From Thioflexithrix psekupsensis (GTDB lineage: Bacteria; Pseudomonadota; Gammaproteobacteria; Beggiatoales; Beggiatoaceae): a stretch of 64,000 nt of DNA. The DNA lies in the NCBI RefSeq assembly GCF_002149925.1, contig NZ_MSLT01000023.1:682001-746000 (forward strand), in the 5' to 3' direction. The notes below the pieces were generated by a model. The model worked only from the letters and a program-made list of their open reading frames with translations, made no database searches and was not told where the DNA came from. Each line of letters opens with the position of its first letter. The stretch's first letter is position 1. Below, one piece after another: positions 53,190 to 62,987 of this stretch. The position numbers and the translations under genes were made by a program.

Positions 53190-55004
53190 ATGTTTAAATT
53201 ATCGCTTTTATTCAGTGTTTCTTTTCTATTGTTAATTGCCTATTTTTCTCAAGCCCAGATAGTTCATGCAGAATCGATTAAATTTGTGCAATGGTGGGAT
53301 GAGTATTTGCCACAACGACAAGATAATAATGTGGAAGTGGTTTATTCGCGTCGTCGGCAAGTGCAGCATTTTCTGGATTTAGACGGAGATGAAATTGCCA
53401 ATGATTCTCAAGTTTGCGTGCCTTTTGACATGCAGACTTTGTTAAATCCGGTCACCATGTGCCAAGACGGTCAACCCACAGCCAGTTGGCGTGGTTATCG
53501 GGGATTGCGTCCCAGTGCGCTTTTTTACGGCGGGATGGTGGCGAATTATGTCAATATGTCTGATGTCAACATTGTCAATACCAGAGGCAATGAAGTGCCG
53601 GTGATCAGTCGTTTTCCACAAGCGACCGTGCAGCAAGATGGAGCTTCTTTTGGTTTGGGTTATCAAGTGGGACATCCTGATTATATTCGACGCGGTATTA
53701 ATCAATATTACCGCATTTATTGGTCAGATATGACATTTTTTGCGGTAGATGGGGAAATTAAAGACAAAGAATTAGTGGGATGGGTAGAGCCGTCAATTAG
53801 TTTTCATAAAGTTCCAGAGGCAAAAGTCAATTTTGCGACGGTTTTTATGTGGAAAAAGAAGAACTTTGTCAACGGCGGTGCCAGTGCCGAGCGGGTTATT
53901 CTTGATCCAACCAGTAAATTTTTTGTCTCACGAGTACGGCACGCATGGAATACTGATGATGGGCGATTTGTCATTAAAGATGGCAAAGAGTTGTACATCA
54001 GCGAGTACAAAATTGACACCGACACCGGCGGATTCAAAGGGATTAATGTCGCCATGTCTCCTCTTGAAAGCCGCTGGGCAAAGTATACGCCAGATGGTTG
54101 TAACATGTGGTTTGACCTTTCAACCGCTGAATTTACCGAACATACTTTTACTGATATTCAGGCAGTGGGCGTTTATTTTGCGATGAACGAGTATCGTAAA
54201 GATCGCGCTGCCATCACTTTTGACAATTTCATGTTTTATGGCACTACGCCTGAAATGTATTCAGAAACGCCAATGCCTTCATTGCCTGTCGAAGACGGCC
54301 AGCGTTTTCCCGCGATTGCTTTTGATCGCATTGGGCAGCCGTTGAGCAGTGAAGCGCGGTTTTTTCCGGGCATCACGCCACACAACCAGTTAGTCACTAT
54401 TAAACCCAGCGATCAAATCGATGTGCGCGGACGGATTGCCGTCGATCCCGCCCATATCGGCAAAGCAGCAGATTTATTAGTCGTGGCTGAGGTAATTATT
54501 GATTCGTGTGAAACGGGGGAGAATTGCCAATTCTTTTATCGTTTTAATACCGATGCCAGCGTTTCTGAAATTATTTTCAGTGAAACAACCACGACAGAAG
54601 ATTTAGGCAGTGTGCGGGAAGTGACTTTATTTCCTGAACAATTAATGCAAATTTTCCCCGTGAATTTAGAAAATTTCCGCACCACTGAATCAGGAATGAA
54701 AGATATTTTAATCAGTTGTAACAGTCGCCCAATTACTTATACGGGTGTTTTTGGTGCGGGCAGTGGGTTATTACGGTTTTATTACGGCTACCGTTTAAAA
54801 GAAGACGGAACAGCCGTGATTACGTCCAGTCCCATTCAAGTCCGCTTGCAAGACTCAGAAACGACTACGGAAACGGAAACTGATCCAGAAGATGTAGAAT
54901 ATACGGAACATTCGGAAACGCCAGAAATTCCCACCGATCCCATAGAAATCCCAACGGATGACACGGAAGAAACAGCAGAAACAGAAACCACATCACTCCC
55001 TTAA
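53190..55004 (+). CDS. Secreted protein of unknown function with acidic Thr-Glu tail
   Basis: A 604-residue protein. A signal peptide (LLFSVSFLLLIAYFSQAQIV) is followed by a domain rich in aromatic residues and a calcium-loop-like DLDGDEIANDS (about 60-75). Residues about 200-350 look like a beta-sandwich, ending in ITFDNFMFYG, a pattern seen in carbohydrate-binding folds. A second beta-rich domain (about 370-550) and an acidic repetitive tail (TETETDPEDVEYTEHSE... IPTDDTEETAETETT) follow. I do not recognise the family. It follows the YejA-like gene by 21 bases and is closed by a strong terminator. A surface or matrix role is only a guess. Confidence 0.75.
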   Translation: MFKLSLLFSVSFLLLIAYFSQAQIVHAESIKFVQWWDEYLPQRQDNNVEVVYSRRRQVQHFLDLDGDEIANDSQVCVPFDMQTLLNPVTMCQDGQPTASWRGYRGLRPSALFYGGMVANYVNMSDVNIVNTRGNEVPVISRFPQATVQQDGASFGLGYQVGHPDYIRRGINQYYRIYWSDMTFFAVDGEIKDKELVGWVEPSISFHKVPEAKVNFATVFMWKKKNFVNGGASAERVILDPTSKFFVSRVRHAWNTDDGRFVIKDGKELYISEYKIDTDTGGFKGINVAMSPLESRWAKYTPDGCNMWFDLSTAEFTEHTFTDIQAVGVYFAMNEYRKDRAAITFDNFMFYGTTPEMYSETPMPSLPVEDGQRFPAIAFDRIGQPLSSEARFFPGITPHNQLVTIKPSDQIDVRGRIAVDPAHIGKAADLLVVAEVIIDSCETGENCQFFYRFNTDASVSEIIFSETTTTEDLGSVREVTLFPEQLMQIFPVNLENFRTTESGMKDILISCNSRPITYTGVFGAGSGLLRFYYGYRLKEDGTAVITSSPIQVRLQDSETTTETETDPEDVEYTEHSETPEIPTDPIEIPTDDTEETAETETTSLP

Positions 55005-55013
55005 TACGCTTCA

Positions 55014-55049
55014 CTTGAATCAGAATTTAATTTCTGATTCAAGTTTTTT
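55014..55049 (+). terminator. Perfect 12-base-stem terminator
   Basis: CTTGAATCAGAA at 55014-55025 pairs perfectly with TTCTGATTCAAG at 55032-55043 around TTTAAT, followed by TTTTTT. It ends the gene at 53190. Its arm AATCAGAA is also the core of the MITE-like repeat arms. Confidence 0.95.
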
Positions 55050-55056
55050 AATTCGG

Positions 55057-56151
55057 CTATATTTTTAAACGCGGAGAAATAAGCACCACATTTTTTAATT
55101 GCAACGCGCTATGTTCAATCAAATGCCACGATAACACGGCAAAGAATAACACCACCGGTAAACTAACAAACGCATTAAGCAAAGGATGCCATGTGGCACC
55201 CGACAAATAAACTAAAGTTTGCTGCACAGGAAAAGCATAAATGTAAAGACCATAAGAAAAATCCCCATAATGCGCAAAATGATGACAACGAATGTAAGGC
55301 GTAAAAGCAATATAAATAATCAAATAACTACCCGCAATAATAAACCACGCCTCCAATCCGCCCATCACACTCGCAACGCCCAAAATGATCATCGCCAGCA
55401 AGGCCAAATAATGATGTAAAATTACTTTTTCCCGATATAAATAAATGACCGTTCCCGCTAGGAAATAATTGACTAATTCGATTAATTGGGAAAAACCAAT
55501 ACCACGAAACCAAAAGTTCCATTTTTTTTCTAAAACAAACAGTTCTTCAAACCAAAATAAACGAAACACGAATAACCCCAGTAAAATCACCAGCAGTAAC
55601 CCACGCCAACGCATCAAACCCAATACCCCCAAAAACGCCACCATCACATAACACAACATCTCATAAGAAATTGTCCATAACGAACCATTAACCGCTTTGG
55701 GATAAGGATTATTTTCAAAAACCCCCGGTAAGTGATAATGCACAGGGAATAAAAAAATCCCTGTCAAATAACGATAAGTTTTACTAGAAGTAAAATATTC
55801 CATAAAACTCAATTGTGTCATCACCGGACCAAATAAAAAAACAGTGAGCAATAAAACCACAATTAAAGCAGGAAAAATACGTAAAATTCTTGCTTTAATA
55901 TAAATCCAAATATTAGCCGACCGTTCATAACTTTGTGAAATTAAAAAACCACTAATGACAAAAAAAATAGCCACGCCTAATGTACCAAATGTCATTTGAT
56001 GTTGAGTGATTTGATGTAATAATTCTTGTTCATCGTTGCCATGAGTAAGCACATAGGCGTGCGCAAAAATAACCATGGTGGCTGCTACAAAACGAATCAA
56101 ATCAAAATTATTCTGACGAGCAGCTAATGATTCGGCTAAAGTTAGACTCAT
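55057..56151 (-). CDS. Acyltransferase 3 family membrane protein (OafA/YrhL-like)
   Basis: A 364-residue protein with about ten membrane helices. It has the family start NFDLIRFVAATMVIFAHAYV (conserved Arg and His), FFVISGFLISQSYERS, ARILRIFPALI and GSLWTISYEMLCY (conserved Glu). Such proteins O-acetylate or otherwise O-acylate extracellular polysaccharide or lipopolysaccharide sugars, using an acyl donor from the cytoplasm. AGGAT precedes the ATG. It is convergent with the secreted orphan and divergent from the RND genes. Its substrate cannot be inferred from the neighbours. Confidence 0.92.
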   Translation of the reverse strand: MSLTLAESLAARQNNFDLIRFVAATMVIFAHAYVLTHGNDEQELLHQITQHQMTFGTLGVAIFFVISGFLISQSYERSANIWIYIKARILRIFPALIVVLLLTVFLFGPVMTQLSFMEYFTSSKTYRYLTGIFLFPVHYHLPGVFENNPYPKAVNGSLWTISYEMLCYVMVAFLGVLGLMRWRGLLLVILLGLFVFRLFWFEELFVLEKKWNFWFRGIGFSQLIELVNYFLAGTVIYLYREKVILHHYLALLAMIILGVASVMGGLEAWFIIAGSYLIIYIAFTPYIRCHHFAHYGDFSYGLYIYAFPVQQTLVYLSGATWHPLLNAFVSLPVVLFFAVLSWHLIEHSALQLKNVVLISPRLKI

Positions 56152-56396
56152 TTATTAAATATCCTGCATAATGGCTTCAGTAGTTATTTAAACTGATTGT
56201 GGGGATGCTAAAACAGCAGAATTTTTCAATTCTGCGGCCTATTCTAACAGGAGTCTAAAGAATAGTTACAGTGCTAAGGTCATAGAAACGGCTTGAAAGA
56301 CATCTTTGCATGACGTTTCTGGTTTTTATCGCCGCATTTGGGCTATACTGTGTCCAACAATCAGACAATTACTTTTTTACTATAGGATACAATACA

Positions 56397-57422
56397 ATGC
56401 GTTTATTGTGCTTAATCGTGATGTGTGGGGGGGTGTTGTGCAGTGCGCTGGTGGCCGCACAACCGCCCGCTGTTCCCGTTGAGACGATACTTGTCGTGCC
56501 TGATCAGGTGGACATCGACATCACCGCCGTGGGAGATTTGCGAGCGGATGAACAGGTTACGATTCGCGCCGAAATTCCCGGACGAATCGCTCAACTCAAC
56601 TTCTCCGAAGGACAAGCGGTAAAAGAAAAACAGTTGCTCGTCAAACTGGATGACGCGGAATATGTCGCCCGCTTGGAAGAAAGTAACGCCGCTGTAAAAC
56701 TGAGCGAACACAGTTTTAGCCGAACTCAAGATTTATACAATAAAAAACTCAGCAGCCGTCAAGCCTACGATGAAGCTGTCGCGTTATTAGAACAAGATCG
56801 CGCTCGACAATCATTAGAACGGGTTTTATTGGCAAAAACCCGCATTGAAGCCCCTTTTTCGGGCATTATCGGCTTGCGATATTTGAGTCAAGGTGCGTAT
56901 GTCCGGGCGGGAGATGATATTGTTGAGGTGGTCAAAGTGGATACGCTTAAACTGGATTTTCAAATTCCTGAGCGTTTTTTGCCACAAATTCAAGTTGGCC
57001 AAGCGGTTTCTTTACAAGTCGATGCTTATCCGGCCACTTCTTTTCCGGGAAAAGTGTATGCCATTAATCCCCATTTGAACGAAACCACACGCACCGCGTC
57101 ACTGCGGGCGCGGGTAGAAAATCCTGAAAGACAATTGTTACCGGGCATGTTTGCGCGGGTGGCTCTCACGTTAAAACAACGCGATCAAGCCATCGTCGTT
57201 CCAGAACAAGCCATTGTTCCACAAGGTAATCAAGTGTATGTCTTTGTTGTTTCCGAAGGCAAAGCCAAGCGTGTTCCAGTGACTTTGGGCGTGCGCTTGA
57301 CGGGACGAGTGGAAGTGTTAAGCGGTTTATCGATAGGAGATGAATTGGTGGTGTCGGGACAATTGAAGTTACGCGACGGCGCACAAGTCTTACAATTACC
57401 CAAACCCAGCCCGCAGGAATAA
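56397..57422 (+). CDS. RND efflux periplasmic adaptor subunit
   Basis: A 341-residue membrane-fusion protein from ATG 56397 (AGGA nine bases upstream; the frame is open from 56310). A signal peptide (LCLIVMCGGVLCSALVAAQP) is followed by the barrel-sandwich half (GDLRADEQVTIRAEIPGRIA), a short helical hairpin (EHSFSRTQDLYNKKLSSRQA), the second lipoyl half (IEAPFSGIIGLRYLSQGAYV) and beta-barrel and membrane-proximal domains. It links an RND pump to an outer-membrane channel. The pump gene starts 5 bases downstream; no TolC-like gene is in the window. Confidence 0.95.
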   Translation: MRLLCLIVMCGGVLCSALVAAQPPAVPVETILVVPDQVDIDITAVGDLRADEQVTIRAEIPGRIAQLNFSEGQAVKEKQLLVKLDDAEYVARLEESNAAVKLSEHSFSRTQDLYNKKLSSRQAYDEAVALLEQDRARQSLERVLLAKTRIEAPFSGIIGLRYLSQGAYVRAGDDIVEVVKVDTLKLDFQIPERFLPQIQVGQAVSLQVDAYPATSFPGKVYAINPHLNETTRTASLRARVENPERQLLPGMFARVALTLKQRDQAIVVPEQAIVPQGNQVYVFVVSEGKAKRVPVTLGVRLTGRVEVLSGLSIGDELVVSGQLKLRDGAQVLQLPKPSPQE

Positions 57423-57427
57423 TCATT

Positions 57428-60400
57428 ATGATGTTATCTGAACTGTCGATACGTCGTCCGGTGTTGGCGACGGTGATGAGTTTACTCATTATTTTGGTGG
57501 GATTTATCAGTTTTGAGCGGTTATCGGTGCGCGAATACCCGAATATTGACACGCCAGTGGTCTCCGTGCGCACGGTTTACACGGGAGCCAGTGCAGAAGT
57601 GATTGAAAGTCAAATTACTCAGCCTTTGGAAGAATCATTGGCCGGCATTGAAGGCATTAAAACCATTAAGTCAGTCAGCCGGGAAGAAGTGAGTGAGATT
57701 ACGATTGAATTTGCCATTGAGCGTAATGTGGATAATGCCGCAAATGATGTGCGGGATCGTGTAGCGCGAGTACGGGCGAGTTTACCCCAAGAAGCCAACG
57801 ATCCCGTGGTGGCAAAAATCCAAGCCGATGCGCAAGCCATTATTTGGCTGGCTTTTTTTAGTAATCGCCATTCTCCGCTAGAAATTACGGATTATGCGGA
57901 TCGGTTTGTGGTGCCACGTTTACAAGTGTTGGAAGGCGTGGCCAGTGTGATTATTGGGGGGGAGCGGCGTTATGCGATGCGGATTTGGTTGGATCGGGAT
58001 CGCTTGGCAGCGTATAACTTAACGGTGCAAGATGTAGAAGCCGCATTGCGTACGCAAAACGTAGAAATTCCCTCTGGACGTATTGAGAGTTTATTGCGCG
58101 AATTCACGGTATTAACCGCGACTGATTTGCGCAGTGCTGAACAATTTAATGATTTAATTATTCGCCAAGTCGATGGTTATCCCATTCGTTTACGCGACAT
58201 TGGTCACGCACAAGTCGGCGCGCAAGATGAACGAAAAATTTTACGGGTCAATCGAGAAGAAGCGGTCGGTTTGGGCGTAGTCAAACAATCCACTGCCAAT
58301 ACTTTAGCCGTTGCTCAAGCGGTGCGCCAAGAAATTCCATTTATTGATTTACCTGAAGGGATGGAATTGCGCGTGGTATTTGATACCTCTATTTTTATCG
58401 AAGCCTCGATTAAAGCAGTTTATAAAACAATGGCTGAGGCTTTTTTATTGGTGGTATTAATGATTTTCTTGTTTTTGCGTTCGGTGCGCGTGACATTTAT
58501 TCCTTTTGTGACGATTCCGATTTCTTTAATTGGGGCGTTTATTTTTCTTTACGCGCTGGATTTTTCGATTAATATTTTAACGTTATTAGGTTTAGTGTTA
58601 GCGATTGGAATTGTGGTGGATGATGCCATTGTCATGTTGGAAAATATTCATCGTTATATTGAAAAGGGAGAAACACCGATTCAAGCCGCATTAAAAGGCA
58701 GTCGAGAAATTGGTTTTGCGGTGATTGCCATGACCATTACATTGGCCACCGTTTTTGTGCCTTTAACCTTTATGACCGGCAGCACAGGACGATTATTTGG
58801 TGAATTTGCTTTAACGGTATCGGCTGCGGTGGTTGTGTCGGGATTTGTGGCTTTAACCTTAACCCCAATGATGTGTTCTATCATTTTTAAAGAACATGAA
58901 GCGCACGGGCGTTTTTTTAATGTCACAGAAGCCTTTTTTCAAGGCATGAATAACGCTTATCGGGCTTCTTTACGCGGTATTTTAAAAGTGCGTTGGTTGG
59001 TGGTTTTAATTTTTATTGGATCAGGATATGGCGCGGTTTATTTATATCCTTTAATTCAACAAGAATTAGCCCCCAGTGAAGATCGTGGAATTTTTATTGG
59101 TTTTATGATGGCACCAGAAGGCTCGACTTTGCAATATACGGATGCTTATGCGCGTCAAGTGGAAGATATTTATGCCAAAGTTCCAGAAATTAATACGTCT
59201 TTTGTGATTGTCGCGCCGGGCTTGCAAACGCCTAATCCTGTGAACACGGCTTTGTCTTTTGTCAGTTTAAAGCCTTGGGAAGAACGCGAGCGCAGTCAAC
59301 AACAAATTTCAGGTTCTATTATGCCAGAAATGTTGGGGTTACCGGGCGTATTGGCTTTTGCCATTAATCCGCCGTCTTTAGGGCAGAGTTTTCGCAATCC
59401 TCCTATACAATTCGTGGTGCAAGGGAATTCTTATGAGGAATTGCAACGCATGACAGATAAATTAATGGGCGAATTGCGCAATTATCCCGGTTTGGTTAAT
59501 TTAGATTCTGATTTAAAGTTAAATAAACCGCAATTATTGGTGCGAATTGATCGGGATAAAGCGGCAGCTTTAGGAGTTGATATTGCGACGGTAGGAAGAA
59601 CCTTAGAAACCTTATTAGGTGGCCGCCAAGTGACTCGTTTTAAACACGAAGGACAGCAATATGATGTGATTGTGCAATTGCAGCCTTTAGAACGGACGCG
59701 ACCCGATGATTTAACCGCGATTTTTGTGCGCAATCAACAAGGGGAACAAATTCAATTGTCTAATTTGGTAACTTTTGAAGAAACAGTTGCACCTAAAGAA
59801 TTAAATCGTTTTAATCGCCTGCGTTCGGTATTAATCAGTGCGAATTTAGGACAAGGCTATAGCTTGGGCGAAGTGTTGCAACATATTCAAACGGTGGCTG
59901 ATCAGGTATTGGATGATACCGCAAAAACTGCATTAGACGGACAATCTCGTGAATTTGTGGAATCGGGAGAAACGTTAATGGTGACGTTTATTTTGGCTTT
60001 GGTATTTATTTATTTGGTCTTAGCGGCGCAATTTGAAAGTTTTGTGAGTCCTTTTACCATTATGTTAACCGTGCCATTAGCCATGACAGGCGCATTATGG
60101 GCGTTATATTTGACGCAAGGCACGTTAAATGTGTACAGTCAAATTGGTTTAGTCATGCTTATTGGTTTAATTACCCGACATGGGATTTTAATTGTTGAAT
60201 TTGCCAATCAATTGCAATTAAAAGGGGAAGAGATTTATGCCGCGGTCATAGAGGCTTCTGTGTTGCGTTTGCGGCCGATTTTAATGACTTCTTTATCGAT
60301 GATTTTAGGCACAATTCCGCTGGCATTAGCCACGGGAGCAGGATCGGAAAGTCGTCAACAAATTGGTTGGGTCATTATTGGTGGATTGGGTTTGGGGACA

Positions 60401-60469
60401 TTATTGACTTTGTTTATTATTCCTGTGGCTTATACCTTATTAACGCCCAGATTAAAAGCGCGCTTGTAA
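57428..60469 (+). CDS. RND multidrug efflux permease (HAE1 family)
   Basis: A 1013-residue inner-membrane pump of normal length. It has the N-terminus SELSIRRPVLATVMSLLIIL, the porter loop GEREY-like REYPNIDTPVVSV, the proton-relay pair in GIVVDDAIVMLENI (helix 4), a Lys in the helix 10 region and internal duplication of porter domains (YAKVPEINTSF; VNLDSDLKLNKPQLL). HAE1 pumps export hydrophobic drugs, bile salts or solvents by proton antiport as trimers with the adaptor encoded just upstream. AGGAA precedes the tandem ATGs. The substrates cannot be told from sequence alone. Confidence 0.96.
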   Translation: MMLSELSIRRPVLATVMSLLIILVGFISFERLSVREYPNIDTPVVSVRTVYTGASAEVIESQITQPLEESLAGIEGIKTIKSVSREEVSEITIEFAIERNVDNAANDVRDRVARVRASLPQEANDPVVAKIQADAQAIIWLAFFSNRHSPLEITDYADRFVVPRLQVLEGVASVIIGGERRYAMRIWLDRDRLAAYNLTVQDVEAALRTQNVEIPSGRIESLLREFTVLTATDLRSAEQFNDLIIRQVDGYPIRLRDIGHAQVGAQDERKILRVNREEAVGLGVVKQSTANTLAVAQAVRQEIPFIDLPEGMELRVVFDTSIFIEASIKAVYKTMAEAFLLVVLMIFLFLRSVRVTFIPFVTIPISLIGAFIFLYALDFSINILTLLGLVLAIGIVVDDAIVMLENIHRYIEKGETPIQAALKGSREIGFAVIAMTITLATVFVPLTFMTGSTGRLFGEFALTVSAAVVVSGFVALTLTPMMCSIIFKEHEAHGRFFNVTEAFFQGMNNAYRASLRGILKVRWLVVLIFIGSGYGAVYLYPLIQQELAPSEDRGIFIGFMMAPEGSTLQYTDAYARQVEDIYAKVPEINTSFVIVAPGLQTPNPVNTALSFVSLKPWEERERSQQQISGSIMPEMLGLPGVLAFAINPPSLGQSFRNPPIQFVVQGNSYEELQRMTDKLMGELRNYPGLVNLDSDLKLNKPQLLVRIDRDKAAALGVDIATVGRTLETLLGGRQVTRFKHEGQQYDVIVQLQPLERTRPDDLTAIFVRNQQGEQIQLSNLVTFEETVAPKELNRFNRLRSVLISANLGQGYSLGEVLQHIQTVADQVLDDTAKTALDGQSREFVESGETLMVTFILALVFIYLVLAAQFESFVSPFTIMLTVPLAMTGALWALYLTQGTLNVYSQIGLVMLIGLITRHGILIVEFANQLQLKGEEIYAAVIEASVLRLRPILMTSLSMILGTIPLALATGAGSESRQQIGWVIIGGLGLGTLLTLFIIPVAYTLLTPRLKARL

Positions 60470-60561
60470 CAAGATTAAAGAACCCATTTGAAATTTTAAA
60501 GAAAAAAATCAATTGGGTTCTATTCCCCGCTTTCCCTATTCCAAAAAAATACAGAAAAGAC

Positions 60562-60609
60562 TTGCATTCACAAATGAGAACCATTATTATTTGATAGCTA
60601 TTCTCATTT
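60562..60609 (+). promoter_or_regulatory. Promoter with Fur-box-like site
   Basis: A -35-like TTGCAT (60562-60567) and -10-like TATTAT (60585-60590) are 17 bases apart. Overlapping them is AATGAGAACCATTATTATT (60573-60591), close to the Fur consensus of AT-rich GATAAT-type hexamers. AAATGAGAA at 60572-60580 and TTCTCATTT at 60601-60609 also form a perfect 9-base inverted repeat. This implies iron-repressed transcription of the next gene. Confidence 0.6.
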
Positions 60610-60622
60610 GGAGTCTCTTATC

Positions 60623-60934
60623 ATGTATTTGATCGATGCCCGTTTAGAGCAAACCCCGCCTGTTTTACGTATTCTTAACCGAGAAACCAATGCCATTGTC
60701 GCTGCTTTTGAAGGTGATGTGTTGCAACAATTGATTGATGAGGCTTATCTCTATCCGCCTGATTTTCTTCAGGTTGATGATGCGGGATACTGTGTAAAAA
60801 ATTTATTTTTGCTTGCTTGCAGTCAAACTTTGCATCTGGATGTGGTTTCTTCTGATTTGTGTTTGGGTTGTCGTGCGTGTCGAGAGGAAGAAAGTTTTGA
60901 ATGGCGCGATTATTTGACGACTGCTGTGGTTTGA
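60623..60934 (+). CDS. Small Cys-rich protein of unknown function, likely iron-regulated
   Basis: A 103-residue protein from ATG 60623 (GGAG nine bases upstream; the TTG at 60608 is less likely). The first half is a compact mixed fold (YLIDARLEQTPPVLRILNRE; IVAAFEGDVLQQLIDEAYLY). The second half carries YCVKN, LLACSQ and the cluster DLCLGCRACREEE, which could bind a metal or an Fe-S cluster. It does not match Bfd, the bacterioferritin-associated ferredoxin, in length or spacing. A Fur-like site overlaps its promoter and bacterioferritin is the next gene, so a part in iron release or storage is plausible. I do not recognise the family. Confidence 0.7.
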   Translation: MYLIDARLEQTPPVLRILNRETNAIVAAFEGDVLQQLIDEAYLYPPDFLQVDDAGYCVKNLFLLACSQTLHLDVVSSDLCLGCRACREEESFEWRDYLTTAVV

Positions 60935-61084
60935 TTGTTTCCCTCTTTTCTTTAGCCTGCTATTGTATTTTTTCTTTCCAAGCGTTCCTACATTGAACTG
61001 GTGGGGACGTTTGGCGAATATTCCTGTTTTCTTTCTTGCCACATTTCCCTTTAATTTAGCCCCAATACACCTTACAATGTCAGC

Positions 61085-61107
61085 TTGGTATCAACAGATT
61101 ACCAAGT
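61085..61107. promoter_or_regulatory. Inverted repeat upstream of bacterioferritin
   Basis: CTTGGTA at 61085-61091 and TACCAAG at 61101-61107 form a perfect 7-base inverted repeat with a 9-base centre, 38 bases before the bfr start. A TATATA-like -10 follows near 61122. It could be an operator or a leader hairpin. The translation leader GGAGTCTCT just before bfr is the same as that before the Cys-rich gene. Confidence 0.4.
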
Positions 61108-61144
61108 TTAACACCTGTTTTTATATAGTGGGAGTCTCTAACCA

Positions 61145-61627
61145 ATGAAAGGTGATAAGAAAGTCATCGAGTACTTGAATAAAGTGCTGACTAACGAACT
61201 GACCGCCATTAACCAATATTTTTTACATGCCCGCATGTATAAAAATTGGGGTTTACACGCGCTAAATGAGCATGAATATCACGAGTCGATTGACGAAATG
61301 AAACATGCTGATATGTTGATTGAACGGATTTTATTTTTAGAAGGTTTACCGAATTTGCAAGATTTGGGTAAATTGAGAATTGGCGAAACGCCCAAAGAAA
61401 TGTTAGCCTGCGATTTAAAACTGGAATTGGAAGCCATTCCTGATTTAAGAGAAGCGATTGCTTATTGCGAATCTTGCCAAGATTATGTTTCACGTGAATT
61501 ATTTGAAGATATTTTAGAAAGCGAAGAAGAACATGTCGATTGGTTAGAAACGCAATTAGACTTAATTGCGCGGGTGGGTTTAGAAAATTACCTGCAATCT
61601 CAAATGGGCAAATCGGATTTGTCATAA
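61145..61627 (+). CDS. bfr: Bacterioferritin
   Basis: A 160-residue protein very close to E. coli Bfr ([20 protein letters not shown] start). Ferroxidase ligands fit: Glu18 ([12 protein letters not shown]), Glu51 and His54 (DEMKHAD), Glu94 (LELEAIPD), Glu127 and His130 (SEEEHVDW). Met52 of the DEMKH motif is the expected haem ligand at the dimer interface. Bfr forms a 24-mer that oxidises and stores iron. A GGGAG site stands 12 bases before the ATG. The 3' end overlaps the convergent yihY gene by 28 bases. Cysteines in MLACDLK and YCESCQ are additions relative to E. coli. Confidence 0.96.
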   Translation: MKGDKKVIEYLNKVLTNELTAINQYFLHARMYKNWGLHALNEHEYHESIDEMKHADMLIERILFLEGLPNLQDLGKLRIGETPKEMLACDLKLELEAIPDLREAIAYCESCQDYVSRELFEDILESEEEHVDWLETQLDLIARVGLENYLQSQMGKSDLS

Positions 61628-62961
61628 TCGTTTTTGCTGGGTGAGGTGTCGTTTCGCGCCGCATCTTTTGTGGCGCGATTAAATTGGGCATTTGATCCTA
61701 ATAAATCGGCAATATAAACTGTCATTTTTTGCTTTAATTGTTGATGACTGTGTGTCAAAATAGAAGAAAATTGTTGTTGCCATTGATCATTTCTGTCGTC
61801 GTTTAATGTGTCCTTTGGTAAAACAAATTCTCCCATTGAAAATAATTGATATAAAGTAAAGCGTGATAAATCTTGAGCCAATACCCAATGTTGATGTACT
61901 GTTAAATGAATCACATGAATATCGTTTAGTTTTTTTAGTAAATATTCGATATATTCACGATTTAAATGCGGTTCTTGTTTTTCTAATTGTTCTATGTTTA
62001 ATCCGTGACCGGCACTTTGTGCTATCCATAAATGCCCTAATAAACGGAAACAGTCATAAAATTGTTCTGTATCTTTATTTTTTATTTTTTCTGTTTTAGA
62101 ATCAGAATCAGAATAACTTAATAAGCAATGTGTTAATTCTGCCCCCAATAACACAATAATCCAACACACATATATCCATACTAAAAAAATCGGTAAAATG
62201 GCCAATGCACCATAAATGGCTTGGTAAGTGGGGAATTGGGTAATGTAAAAAGCAAATATTTTTTTTGCTAATTCAAAAAAAGCCGCGGCGACTAATCCGC
62301 CTGCAATCGCAGGTTGTAAAGGCACTCGTTGATTGGGGACAATCATGTACAATAAAGCAAAAGCAATAGCAGACATAATAAAAGGGGTCACACGCAGTAA
62401 ATGTGGACTGCGAGCCGTTTCAGATAAAAACGGTAAAGAAAAAATATAAGAACTCACCGCCAAACTAATGCCAATTAATAAAGGACTTAACGTTAAAACA
62501 GCCCAATACACTAAAAATTTAATCACCGCAGGACGAGGCGTTTCTATTCGCCAAATGGCATTTAACGCATTATCAATTGAAGCCATTAATAACACTGAAG
62601 TGAGAATTAATCCACCAATGCCCACGGCCGTTAAATGCGAGGCTTTTTGCACAAATTCTAACAGGTAAGTTTTTAATAATTCGGCGGATGTAGGGACAAA
62701 ATTTTGAAATAGAAAATCTTGAAATCCCTCCCTTAAATTGGCAAAAACAGGAAAAGCCGTAAAAATAGAAAAAGTCACTGCCATTAATGGAACTAAAGAC
62801 AGTAACGTGGTATAAGCCAATGCCGAAGCATGTTGCAAACAGCGATCTTCAATAAAACGCTGCCCTAAAAAAGTTAAAAATTGCAACGGATGAGCAACTG
62901 TTTTTTGGGTGAGGCGAATTTTAAAATAAAATAATTGCGATTTCAAATGTACGACTTCCAA
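61600..62961 (-). CDS. YihY/UPF0761 family inner membrane protein
   Basis: A 453-residue protein from TTG 62961. TTG at 62946, with GGAAG seven bases before it, is an equally good or better start and gives 448 residues; no ATG is available nearby. Six membrane helices lie in the first 290 residues, with family marks [30 protein letters not shown] and [18 protein letters not shown]. The C-terminal 160 residues are cytoplasmic and include a winged-helix-like part. The family was once misnamed RNase BN; its function is unknown. It is convergent with bfr, sharing 28 bases, and divergent from the DUF4178 genes by 26 bases. Confidence 0.9.
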   Translation of the reverse strand: MEVVHLKSQLFYFKIRLTQKTVAHPLQFLTFLGQRFIEDRCLQHASALAYTTLLSLVPLMAVTFSIFTAFPVFANLREGFQDFLFQNFVPTSAELLKTYLLEFVQKASHLTAVGIGGLILTSVLLMASIDNALNAIWRIETPRPAVIKFLVYWAVLTLSPLLIGISLAVSSYIFSLPFLSETARSPHLLRVTPFIMSAIAFALLYMIVPNQRVPLQPAIAGGLVAAAFFELAKKIFAFYITQFPTYQAIYGALAILPIFLVWIYVCWIIVLLGAELTHCLLSYSDSDSKTEKIKNKDTEQFYDCFRLLGHLWIAQSAGHGLNIEQLEKQEPHLNREYIEYLLKKLNDIHVIHLTVHQHWVLAQDLSRFTLYQLFSMGEFVLPKDTLNDDRNDQWQQQFSSILTHSHQQLKQKMTVYIADLLGSNAQFNRATKDAARNDTSPSKNDYDKSDLPI

Positions 62962-62987
62962 TAGCGTTGATGAGGAATCATTAAATC

